From assembly GCA_021792315.1 (NCBI GenBank), contig JAJYUX010000015.1, positions 1 to 24,251 of the forward strand: a stretch of DNA of 24,251 nt. The letters are read 5' to 3'. Source of the DNA: an archaeon (GTDB lineage: Archaea > Thermoproteota > Nitrososphaeria > Nitrososphaerales > CADDZS01). Each line of letters starts with the position of its first letter. Position 1 is the stretch's first letter. The notes under the pieces are model-generated. The model was not told the DNA's origin. It searched no databases and saw only the letters and a program-made list of their open reading frames with translations. Below, one piece after another: positions 1-7,006 of this stretch. The translations under genes were made by a program, and so were the position numbers.

Positions 1-756
1 CGGAAAGCCGAACCTCGAAGGTAGGTTGTTCCTTATGTCCTCCCACTCTTCCCCATCGTCGTCGCTCCGGAAGACCCCGCAGTGGTTCTGCTGGTAGAGC
101 ACCCCCGGTCTATCGCGGTGCCTCACTATCTTGTGTACGCACTGGCCATATTCAGGATATTTCTCCGGGTGGAAATCAGAGAGAACGTTCTTGTTTTGAA
201 ACTTCCAAGAATTTCCGCCGTCCTTCGAGTTTAGTGTACCGACGGCAGATATTCCCACGTGTATGTTCTTCGGATTTCCTTCGTCGACTAAAATCGTGTG
301 CATGCACAGTCCGCCACCGCCCGCCTGCCACTTGGGCCTCGTCTTGTTTTCGAGGAGTGGTTCATTGACCTTCCAAGTTAGAGCCGCATCATCGCTTCGA
401 AAGAGCATCGCCGGCTCGACGCCGCAGTATATCACGCCTGGTTCGTCATCTATCCCAGGAGTGATGCTCCAAATCCTCTTCACGGAATCCTTACTCTTCT
501 TGGGGAATTTTGGTGGACTGGAAATCTTCCAATTCTCCCCTAGATCCTTGCTTCTAGCAATGCTCGGGCCCCAGTGATTGTCGTTGACCGAGACCATCAG
601 AAGCTTGTTTCTCCTGTCGTATACGACATCGTATATCTCTTTGCCCCTGAAGTACGGTCCAGAAGCTTTCCAGCTTCTCCGGTCGTCGCTTGAAGCGAAA
701 ACAAAAGCGCCCTTCCTTGTACCTACGAGAAGAAGATTCTTTGTCGTACTAACCAC
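1..756 (-). CDS. BNR/Asp-box beta-propeller protein, 3' end beyond window
   Basis: The reading frame is open from a GTG at 756 to the left edge, giving 252 codons with no stop, so the C-terminus is missing. Asp-box motifs (S-x-D-x-G-x-x-W type) recur: SSDDRRSW near residue 22, SKDLGENW near 69, SDDAALTW near 121, SKDGGNSW near 177 and SDDDGEEW near 231. These mark blades of a sialidase/BNR-type beta-propeller. No signal peptide is visible, so a cytoplasmic location is likely. The GTG overlaps the end of the MoaD-like gene by 8 bases, so the two are probably translationally coupled. Databases often label such proteins exo-alpha-sialidase, but nothing here proves glycosidase activity. A protein-binding scaffold working with the neighbouring ubiquitin-like protein is equally possible. 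Confidence 0.85.
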   Translation of the reverse strand, partial: MVSTTKNLLLVGTRKGAFVFASSDDRRSWKASGPYFRGKEIYDVVYDRRNKLLMVSVNDNHWGPSIARSKDLGENWKISSPPKFPKKSKDSVKRIWSITPGIDDEPGVIYCGVEPAMLFRSDDAALTWKVNEPLLENKTRPKWQAGGGGLCMHTILVDEGNPKNIHVGISAVGTLNSKDGGNSWKFQNKNVLSDFHPEKYPEYGQCVHKIVRHRDRPGVLYQQNHCGVFRSDDDGEEWEDIRNNLPSRFGFP

Positions 757-1030
757 CTGCAACAGACGGCAGGATGTGGACAGTATCCCCGTCCTTAAGC
801 GTTGTTCTCTCCCTGTCACCGTCGCGGATGTTTTCTCCGTTCACAAATATATTCACGAAGGGTCTCGTCTGGTCGTGTTCGTCAAAGATCCTGTCCTGAA
901 TACCCGGAAACATTCCATTGAGCGCTGCTATGAGCTCAGTGACTGTGCGAGTTTTCGTTATTTCGAACTCTCTTTTGTTGCCGGTGTAGTCCTTGAGGTG
1001 GCCGGTGACAAAGACTTTCATTTCTTTCAC
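749..1030 (-). CDS. MoaD/ThiS/SAMP-family ubiquitin-like sulfur carrier
   Basis: A 93-residue beta-grasp protein of MoaD size ending in the double glycine (SVAGG) that is adenylated and thiocarboxylated, or conjugated, in this family. The segment RPFVNIFVNGENIRDGDRERTTLKDGDTVHILP is the usual pre-tail region (V-N-x-x-x-I followed by L-x-x-G-D-x-V-x-I-x-P). It may supply sulfur for molybdopterin or tRNA thiolation, or act as an archaeal protein modifier (SAMP). The sequence does not decide which. The start is GTG at 1030, overlapping the upstream stop, or ATG at 1021. It lies between an unknown 81-aa gene and a propeller gene with overlaps on both sides. No MoaE or E1-like gene is in the window. 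Confidence 0.88.
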   Translation of the reverse strand: MKEMKVFVTGHLKDYTGNKREFEITKTRTVTELIAALNGMFPGIQDRIFDEHDQTRPFVNIFVNGENIRDGDRERTTLKDGDTVHILPSVAGG

Positions 1031-1272
1031 TGCAGGTATGCCGGTTTGCTCTTGTCCATCTTTTCGAACTGTGGAGCCAGTTTCTTGATGTATTCAACGT
1101 TTGCCGCCATCATGGAGAACAGATCAGTCAATCCACCGACCTGTGATTTCTTCAATATCCCGAAATCAATTTCCTTTGTTTCAACGCTCCTGCCATCCTT
1201 CGAAATCTTCATGATGATCTCGACTTTGTACTCTTCCTCTGAAGACAAAGAACTACCGATGTTTTGGAGCAT
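1027..1272 (-). CDS. Conserved-looking small protein upstream of MoaD, function unknown
   Basis: An 81-residue soluble, charged protein with no recognised family. Its stop overlaps the GTG start of the MoaD-like gene, so it is the first gene of a three-gene operon. The ATG at 1272 is the longest start. A TATA-like GGTTTATATCT on the minus strand at about 1289-1279 would place transcription start near 1257, downstream of that ATG. TTG at 1248 (giving M-S-S-E-E-E-Y-K) may therefore be the real start. Small size and coupling suggest a partner or regulator of the ubiquitin-like protein; this is an inference. Confidence 0.65.
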   Translation of the reverse strand: MLQNIGSSLSSEEEYKVEIIMKISKDGRSVETKEIDFGILKKSQVGGLTDLFSMMAANVEYIKKLAPQFEKMDKSKPAYLQ

Positions 1273-1278
1273 ACCTGA

Positions 1279-1290
1279 AGATATAAACCG
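1279..1290. promoter_or_regulatory. Divergent TATA-like element
   Basis: AGATATAAACCG (plus) reads GGTTTATATCT on the minus strand. It is the only TATA-like sequence in the 66 bases between the minus-strand MoaD operon and the plus-strand cyclophilin gene. It may serve either or both directions. Confidence 0.4.
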
Positions 1291-1338
1291 ATTCCGAAAA
1301 AAGCATAATAGCCGAGCGCAAAGGAGGCTTTATTCCCA

Positions 1339-2049
1339 TTGCCGCACACATCAAAGAAAGCAAGAAAGGTCGCGACGAAGAGCAGCAATATGACCACGTA
1401 TCTCATAGTTGGAGTGATCATAGTTATCGTCGCAGCTGCCGCAGGATGGTTTGCCTATTCCTCATTGAGGTCTACAAGTTCAACCGATACCACTAGCTCA
1501 ACATCAACGACTACCAGCACCCAGAGCAGTCTAGTTTACGCGGTATTCGATACAAGTCAGGGTACTTTCGAAGCTGAATTGTTCCAGAATGATACTCCGA
1601 GAACGGTTGCCAATTTTGTTTCACTTGCAGATTCAGGTTTCTACAACAACCTGGTCTGGCATCGAATAGTTCAAGGATTCGTAATTCAAACCGGCGATCC
1701 TACCTCGAGGAATGCGGCAGGTAATCCTTGCAGCTGGGGTCAGGGAGGATCTAATAGCTCTATTCCGTTCGAGTACGCCCCATCACTCCACAACGATGTG
1801 GGATACATCGCCATGGCCAGCACAGCTCCAAAAGCTCCCGGGACATCGCAATTCTACATAAACCTGCAGAACAACCCATCTCTCGACGGAAGTTACGCAG
1901 TCTTCGGCAAAGTGATAAGCGGAATGAGCGTCGTCAATGCACTGGGAAATCTTCCGGTCAGTTCGGCATGTTCTTCCAGCGGAGGATCTCCTCCATCCAA
2001 TCCATCGCAGGCCATGTTGATCTCAGTGACAATAAAGAACTCGCCCTAA
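1339..2049 (+). CDS. Membrane-anchored cyclophilin-type peptidyl-prolyl isomerase
   Basis: A 236-residue protein. A basic N-terminus (KKARK) precedes one transmembrane helix at about residues 20-41, then a Ser/Thr-rich linker (44-64), then a cyclophilin domain (about 66-235). The catalytic region WHRIVQGFVIQTGD has the Arg (R109), Phe (F114) and Gln (Q117) of active cyclophilins. The topology puts the isomerase outside the membrane, probably assisting folding of secreted proteins. The start is TTG at 1339, preceded at 1321-1327 by AAGGAGG, one of the few strong Shine-Dalgarno sites in the window. An alternative ATG at 1390 lacks such a site and would remove the positive-inside flank. It is divergent from the MoaD operon. 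Confidence 0.93.
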   Translation: MPHTSKKARKVATKSSNMTTYLIVGVIIVIVAAAAGWFAYSSLRSTSSTDTTSSTSTTTSTQSSLVYAVFDTSQGTFEAELFQNDTPRTVANFVSLADSGFYNNLVWHRIVQGFVIQTGDPTSRNAAGNPCSWGQGGSNSSIPFEYAPSLHNDVGYIAMASTAPKAPGTSQFYINLQNNPSLDGSYAVFGKVISGMSVVNALGNLPVSSACSSSGGSPPSNPSQAMLISVTIKNSP

Positions 2050-2110
2050 GGCGAATACTCGACCTGTCTATTGTGACAACTATTCCAAAGCTCAAAGGTT
2101 CACGATTATT

Positions 2111-2368
2111 CTAGACGGTGATATCGAAGCCGACTCTGATAGCACACTCGATGTGATAGTACCTGGCGCCGGTTCGTGAACCCTTGCTCAAGGCATACCT
2201 CGATTCGATCGGAAGATTGCAGTACTTGCAGTTTGCTGGATTCCTTCTCCGCTTCCTCACTTGGAGATCGACTATCTTTATGCTCCTCGTCTGTCCGAGA
2301 AGGACGGGTTTCTTCTCATCCGCATTTTTGATAGGAGCAGGTTTCTGGAGTGTTTCTGTTTTCTTCAA
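2111..2368 (-). CDS. Small basic zinc-binding protein (CxxC...HxxC)
   Basis: An 85-residue protein. The first 45 residues are Lys/Arg-rich and probably flexible. The C-terminal half has C47-x-x-C50 and H72-x-x-C75 (NCKYC, YYHIEC), a plausible single zinc knuckle resembling small zinc proteins common in Nitrososphaeria (recalled, not searched). The only near start in frame is TTG at 2368, because a stop lies nine codons upstream. A TATA-like TTATAAA sits about 30 bases before it, so the mRNA would be essentially leaderless. Nucleic-acid binding is an inference from the charge. Confidence 0.75.
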   Translation of the reverse strand: MKKTETLQKPAPIKNADEKKPVLLGQTRSIKIVDLQVRKRRRNPANCKYCNLPIESRYALSKGSRTGARYYHIECAIRVGFDITV

Positions 2369-2395
2369 ACTGAGATCACTGACCCGTAATCACGG

Positions 2396-2405
2396 GTTTA
2401 TAAGT
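2396..2405 (-). promoter_or_regulatory. TATA box for the small zinc protein gene
   Basis: Minus-strand ACTTATAAAC centred about 32 bases before the TTG at 2368, giving a leader of only a few bases. Confidence 0.6.
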
Positions 2406-2579
2406 TTCCGAGGTAAAAATCGGCACCTTTGTCAAGCTAAACAGTCCTAGCTATTTGGATTGCCTATATATCCTTACAGTTAAAGCGTGAAAGCTGGCCG
2501 CGCACAAGGACTCAAGTGTGCCTAAAAAGCTCAATCAAAGTTTAAAGACAACGACTATGCAATCATCCAGAGATTATTC

Positions 2580-2897
2580 TTGGAAAAGCGATCTCATTCG
2601 ATAGAATTCAAGACACTGAAAGACTTGTTCTCTTTCGTGATTACAAAATCTATGCCCGGTCAGCAGTTCCTTTCACTGATCAGATTCAAAGATTACACTT
2701 ACACTTTCACTCCAATTGATGACTCGGTGATGATTTTCTATTCAAAGGAAGTTCCTAAGGCACAGATCTACACTTGGGATCCAGAAGCTGGAGAGTTCCT
2801 GCCGAGCGCAAAGACAGACAGGTCCAGGGTCAACATCCTGGTTCAGGAAGTCCTGCAAGACACCATGATTGAATCTATTTTCTACAAGAAGAGCTAG
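2580..2897 (+). CDS. Hypothetical 105-aa protein
   Basis: A mixed alpha/beta soluble protein of 105 residues with no signal peptide or membrane segment; I do not recognise the family. A TTG at 2580 is the only suitable start. GTTTAAAG at about 2539-2546 is a TATA-like element at leaderless distance. The gene ends four bases past the end of RNase J on the opposite strand, so the two are convergent with overlapping stops. Coding is supported by length, regular amino-acid composition and the promoter. Confidence 0.65.
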   Translation: MEKRSHSIEFKTLKDLFSFVITKSMPGQQFLSLIRFKDYTYTFTPIDDSVMIFYSKEVPKAQIYTWDPEAGEFLPSAKTDRSRVNILVQEVLQDTMIESIFYKKS

Positions 2898-4315
2898 ACG
2901 CTCATCGTAACTTGAGGTTTCGCAAGTTTCACCTTGCCGGCATGAAATGCCAGAAATAACTCCGGGTGCTCTGTGTGAATTGGGATGACACATTTTGGTG
3001 AGATCTCGTTTACTATATAGTTTAGATCTCGTCCCGAAGCGTGACCCGAGCAGTGTGCATGCAACCTGACCAGTCCAAATCGTTGTATCCAGTTTTTCGT
3101 CCTCTCCTCGTCTATCTCACCTTCTTCATTGAATGGTTCACTAGACGAGTGAAGATAGATTCCGTTCTTCGGCCGGATGTCGATTAATTCTTCTATATGC
3201 CGAGATCCTAGTGTCATTATTACTCGAGATTCGTTCTTCTTCACTTCGTCCGACGACCAGACCGACGCGGTCTTGAACACATTACTGTCAGCCTCGTCAT
3301 AGTCTGATTCTGAATAACTGCCAGACTTTACTCGCTGCCTGTAAACGACGATCGTATCATCGCTGATCTCTGGCACTTTGATTCTTGGATTTCTCGAAAG
3401 AACATGCAGATACCTCGCTGTTTTCGGGTCAATCACAATTTTTCGACCAGTCTCTCTGGCAACCCTGTAGAAGGTCATGAATCTGTCGATGTCCTTGTAA
3501 GAGTACTCCACAAAGACGAAGTTATTTCTAGCTTGCAATATGTATCCCAACGAGGACTCATAGACATCATTCTCTCTTTGAAAGTTACTCTCATTGATCC
3601 TTGTTCCTTCGCACAACATGAGATCAGATTTGGCAATCTTCGCTCTTTCAATGAAATCCTTCGTCAAATCCGCATGGTTTCCATGTATTCGCAGATCTCC
3701 TGAATACGCGATTGTGTCAGTACTCGTTCTAATTATGAACCCGTAGCAACCAGGAAGAGAATGATCGACATGTATAGGGTCAACTTCGATGGAATCTATG
3801 TGAATCTTGTCGCCCGTTTTGAACGTGTGGAGTTCCCGCTTAACCGGAGCCTCGCTTCGATCCAGAGGCCGCTTCTTGAACTTCGAAATCTCGAATTCAA
3901 TGTTAGCGCTCCTTTCCTCTTCCAATGCGTTTATGATGTCCCTTGTGGTTTCTCCCATGTGGATCGGGACATCCTCACGAAGGAAGGAAATATAATCAGC
4001 GTGGTCAGAGTGAGCGTGACTTAGGATTAGGGCGTCTACGAATCTGTCTTCCTTCGAGGGCACTCTTGCAAGTTTCAACAGGTCTTCACGATAGATTCCT
4101 TGTAACTCGGGCAATATTCCCAAAGCGAGGAAGTCACCGATACCGTTTGCTAACCTAGGTTTTTCAGTCCAATCATAATAATCAGATCTTGCACTGAAAC
4201 TCTTCCCGAAATCGAGAAGTACTCGTGTCCCCCTGTCTTCAAGTAGAATCTTGTTTCCGCCTATTTCATCTACTCCTCCATAGAAGGTTAGTGTTGCCAA
4301 GTGCTTCTCACACAT
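2894..4315 (-). CDS. Ribonuclease J-family metallo-beta-lactamase/beta-CASP nuclease
   Basis: A 473-residue protein with the metallo-beta-lactamase motif H-A-H-S-D-H at residues 100-105 after the usual E-I-G-G-N-K start. Further metal-binding motifs are D-P-I-H-V-D-H-S and Y-S-G-D-L-R. In the beta-CASP part, H-C-S-G-H-A-S-G-R-D-L and the final I-P-I-H-T-E-H-P-E match RNase J. These enzymes degrade RNA 5'-to-3' and can cut internally; archaeal aRNase J forms are known. At about 470 residues it lacks the C-terminal domain of bacterial RNase J, as archaeal forms do. The ATG at 4315 follows a TATA-like GCATAAATCG about 26 bases upstream. It is divergent from the ComA-like gene. Confidence 0.9.
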   Translation of the reverse strand: MCEKHLATLTFYGGVDEIGGNKILLEDRGTRVLLDFGKSFSARSDYYDWTEKPRLANGIGDFLALGILPELQGIYREDLLKLARVPSKEDRFVDALILSHAHSDHADYISFLREDVPIHMGETTRDIINALEEERSANIEFEISKFKKRPLDRSEAPVKRELHTFKTGDKIHIDSIEVDPIHVDHSLPGCYGFIIRTSTDTIAYSGDLRIHGNHADLTKDFIERAKIAKSDLMLCEGTRINESNFQRENDVYESSLGYILQARNNFVFVEYSYKDIDRFMTFYRVARETGRKIVIDPKTARYLHVLSRNPRIKVPEISDDTIVVYRQRVKSGSYSESDYDEADSNVFKTASVWSSDEVKKNESRVIMTLGSRHIEELIDIRPKNGIYLHSSSEPFNEEGEIDEERTKNWIQRFGLVRLHAHCSGHASGRDLNYIVNEISPKCVIPIHTEHPELFLAFHAGKVKLAKPQVTMSV

Positions 4316-4459
4316 TCAATCTCGCTTTCCGATTTATGCACTGCTTTGTAGGTGCCGACAAAGTCTGCATCTTCATAGTTATACTTGAAATTGCAAATAG
4401 TGAATATTACCACGAAACACTTAAGGAAGGTGCAGATATAGCGCATAGGGCTGCAGATA

Positions 4460-5443
4460 TTGAGCGAACGCGCTGACTCGAACACGACTGGGTTGAATCT
4501 TGAAAGAGAGGGGAAACCAAGGGACAAGGGCCTCACCTTCGCAACCGACACGATGGGTCTTCTTAACAGAGACTTGCTTCAACAGTCAGCCGAATACGTG
4601 GATTATGTGAAGATAGGATTGAGCTATCCCCTCCTTCTAGATAGGTCTAAACTGATTGAGCGCGTAAGGTTCTATCATGATATTGGGGTGAAAGTTCAAA
4701 GCGGAGGAACTCTGATTCAGGTAGCATACAAGAAGAGGATTCTATCGCAAGTATTGGATAGACTTCTCTCACTTGGATTTGATACGGTTGAGATCAGCGA
4801 ATCTGCGACCGATATTCCAAGAGAGGTGAAAGAGGAGATTGTGAGCACTCTGAAAAGACTCTCGATGGATTATGTGTTCGAAGTAGGCAGAAATGATCCA
4901 GGACGCTCGCCTCCGGTGACCTATCTTATCTCCAAAATCGAAGAAGCGATGGAGTTCAAGAGTTCCAAAGTTATAATCGAAGCAGGAAAGGGTCGCGGTC
5001 TCGGTATTTATGACCCTCAAGGCGAAATCGTATGGGAGTCATTAAATGAAATTGTAGGCCGGTTTGGTCCACCCAATCTGGTGTTTGAGGCGCCGCTGGA
5101 GACACAACGCAGCGCTCTGATACTAGAATTTGGACCGAACGTTAACATTGCAAGTGTCTCCATAGACGACGTCATTCCACTCGAAATGCAAAGACTCGGG
5201 CTCACTATCGAGACTCTTGGAGTTTCTCCGACAGTCCAAAATGTTCAGGGTTCGCCGGCTGCCAAATTTGTGTACCATCTCATAAAATCTGAACATCCAA
5301 TCGACCAACCAACTCTGATACAACGCTCTGGGTTGCCAAAGAGAACTCTGCAAGCGGCGCTAAGCTATCTTGTTGACAGTGGTTTGGTCCGTGAAGTATC
5401 TGACATGTCAGATCTTCGCAGGCACAAATACACTCCGCGATAG
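4460..5443 (+). CDS. Phosphosulfolactate synthase (ComA)-like protein with C-terminal winged helix
   Basis: A 327-residue protein. Residues about 18-255 follow the ComA/HSA32 TIM-barrel pattern: G-K-P-R-x-K-G-L-T near 18-26, YVDYVKIG near 46-53, a G-G-T motif near 77 and E-V-G-R near 140. ComA joins sulfite and phosphoenolpyruvate in coenzyme M synthesis. Non-methanogen homologues, including the plant heat-stress protein HSA32, have less certain roles. The extra 56-70 C-terminal residues look like a MarR/HTH winged helix (YHLIKSEHP, TLIQRSGLPKRTLQAALSYL, then a wing ending RRHKYTPR). ComA proteins are normally about 250 residues, so this is a domain fusion. The TTG at 4460 fits the conserved N-terminus, about 20 residues before K-P-R. 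No other coenzyme M gene is nearby. Confidence 0.85.
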   Translation: MSERADSNTTGLNLEREGKPRDKGLTFATDTMGLLNRDLLQQSAEYVDYVKIGLSYPLLLDRSKLIERVRFYHDIGVKVQSGGTLIQVAYKKRILSQVLDRLLSLGFDTVEISESATDIPREVKEEIVSTLKRLSMDYVFEVGRNDPGRSPPVTYLISKIEEAMEFKSSKVIIEAGKGRGLGIYDPQGEIVWESLNEIVGRFGPPNLVFEAPLETQRSALILEFGPNVNIASVSIDDVIPLEMQRLGLTIETLGVSPTVQNVQGSPAAKFVYHLIKSEHPIDQPTLIQRSGLPKRTLQAALSYLVDSGLVREVSDMSDLRRHKYTPR

Positions 5444-5481
5444 ACTAACCGGAGAAGCATGATTTAATCGGACGATTCGAA

Positions 5482-6240
5482 TTGATCGAAGCAACGATAT
5501 ATTTCGACAAGTCGGCAAAGTATCAATCAAATTCGCTTGAGGATATCCTTCGAGAATTTTCGCTTCTCAATTCGAAGGACGTGAATACTAAACAAGTTGA
5601 AAGAATTGACATCCGAAATGAAGAAGTTGTTGTAGAAGAAATCAGGATGATAAAGCCACAGATCAGAGGATCTGTTGTGGCAAAGGGCGGAAACTCCTTA
5701 CCAATATCAGGGTCAAAGAAACTCAACCTCCAAAATACCCCAATCGTCTTGGTCAGAGAAAAGCGGAAACCTGCCTACGTATTTCCATGCAAGATCGGTG
5801 AGAGATATTATTCAGTGTTGAACGGTATCACTTTCCTCAGAGAGAATTTACCAAACCGAGTCGAATTGAAGGGAGAGATGGAGGATACTCTGGTCCGTTT
5901 GATACTAGCTAATCCGGAGGATCTTGAGGAGGGACTCAGGATTGACGATTATGAACATGAAACACCGACTGGAACTACAGACATAGTTCTAAAGGACGCT
6001 AGAGAGCAATTTCTCGTGATAGAGGTGGAACGAGAGGCCACCGATTCCACGGTGGGACAGATACTTCGATTGTCTTCAGGATTTGAAAAACATCAAAGGG
6101 TTGAGTTCAACACAATTCGTGCTGGTGTTGCATGCTATAGGATACATCCAAACGTTCTTTCAGCTTGTGAGCGAGCTCACATTGAAGTCTGGAAACACGA
6201 TCCAAAGTCGAATGGATTCAAGAAAATCTCGTTGCCCTGA
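5482..6240 (+). CDS. NucS/EndoMS C-terminal-like nuclease-fold protein, active site degenerate
   Basis: A 252-residue protein. The C-terminal half (about 132-245) follows the RecB-like nuclease domain of NucS/EndoMS: ANPEDLEEGL (143-152), then HETPTGTTDIVL with Asp167, then VIEVER with Glu181, then GQILRL with Gln193. In active NucS the third motif is E-x-K; here the lysine position is Glu183, and the tyrosine after the Gln is replaced by Leu. The N-terminal 130 residues do not look like the NucS beta-barrel domain. It may be an inactive or DNA-binding derivative, or a divergent nuclease. The start is TTG at 5482. It lies 38 bases after the ComA-like gene in the same direction, so an operon is possible. 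Confidence 0.7.
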   Translation: MIEATIYFDKSAKYQSNSLEDILREFSLLNSKDVNTKQVERIDIRNEEVVVEEIRMIKPQIRGSVVAKGGNSLPISGSKKLNLQNTPIVLVREKRKPAYVFPCKIGERYYSVLNGITFLRENLPNRVELKGEMEDTLVRLILANPEDLEEGLRIDDYEHETPTGTTDIVLKDAREQFLVIEVEREATDSTVGQILRLSSGFEKHQRVEFNTIRAGVACYRIHPNVLSACERAHIEVWKHDPKSNGFKKISLP

Positions 6241-6267
6241 GCGGTAACAAATTAGTATCGATGAATT

Positions 6268-6885
6268 CTATAGTGGAAGCGCATAGCTGGTTTGAGCTCG
6301 ATCCTTTCGCGACGCATTCCTGTCATAAAGCAACTGGATAGCAAGAATTATCAGAATGAGCAGCGCCAAGTATTCATTGTAGGGCGGAACTGTAGCGTAC
6401 CCGAGGATAGGAAACTGAAGGACAACTTGGCCAATGTACATTGAGGAATTTATATCATTGTCGTAGCCGTTCAACAGCGAGTATTGATTGTTGTCACCCT
6501 TTGTCGTGATTATTTTTTCACCCTGTGCGTTTGTTGTGATGGAGACTATCCTGTGTATGATGTAGCAAGGGATCGGTGTCTCTGAGGTTAGAGAACTGCT
6601 TGGAGAGCTATTGCAAGAAGCGCCGAGAGCGATCTGAGGGACAAAAACAATTACATCTCCAACCTTCAATTGATTGAACGGTGTCTTGTCTATCATTGCG
6701 ATAGTGCCTGGCATTATTGTTGGTTGCATGCTAGTTCCTGTCACTATGGTGAATGGATAGCTCTCCTGAGTAACCACGATTATTCCCCCATAGCAGGCAA
6801 GTATGGCGAAAATCGGAATCAGATAAATCAATATCCGAATGATTCTATTGCCTGATTTGTCTCCGGTTGTCTGCACTTCAATCAA
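6268..6885 (-). CDS. Signal peptidase I, archaeal/ER type
   Basis: A 205-residue membrane protease removing signal peptides from exported proteins. One N-terminal transmembrane helix (about 16-38) is followed by the catalytic serine in GTSMQPT (Ser52), by IIHRIVSI with His111 in place of the bacterial lysine, and by TTKGDNN with Asp131. This Ser-His-Asp set defines the archaeal/eukaryotic type. A second hydrophobic helix lies at about 168-190 with a short basic tail. The start is TTG at 6885 (M-I-E-V-Q). It is divergent from glutamate dehydrogenase across 121 bases containing repeated ATCTAG motifs. Confidence 0.93.
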   Translation of the reverse strand: MIEVQTTGDKSGNRIIRILIYLIPIFAILACYGGIIVVTQESYPFTIVTGTSMQPTIMPGTIAMIDKTPFNQLKVGDVIVFVPQIALGASCNSSPSSSLTSETPIPCYIIHRIVSITTNAQGEKIITTKGDNNQYSLLNGYDNDINSSMYIGQVVLQFPILGYATVPPYNEYLALLILIILAIQLLYDRNASRKDRAQTSYALPL

Positions 6886-6977
6886 TCCACAATCTAGATT
6901 CTCTACTAGCCGCGCGCTCTGATTATCTAGACAAACAAACCGCTGCCTATTTCTTTATTTTGGGCAGCCCTAGAGAT

Positions 6978-6993
6978 AATCTAGTCTTATATA
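6978..6993 (+). promoter_or_regulatory. TATA box and adjoining ATCTAG motif for glutamate dehydrogenase
   Basis: CTTATATA at 6986-6993 lies about 26-30 bases before TTG 7019 and about 18 before TTG 7007. AATCTAG at 6978-6984 abuts it at the BRE position. Confidence 0.65.
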
Positions 6994-7006
6994 GGAAAAT
7001 TGGTAA

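Noticed and set aside
578..1393. 271-codon plus-strand open frame
   Set aside because: It is the antisense of the MoaD operon; the minus-strand frames carry clear MoaD and Asp-box motifs.
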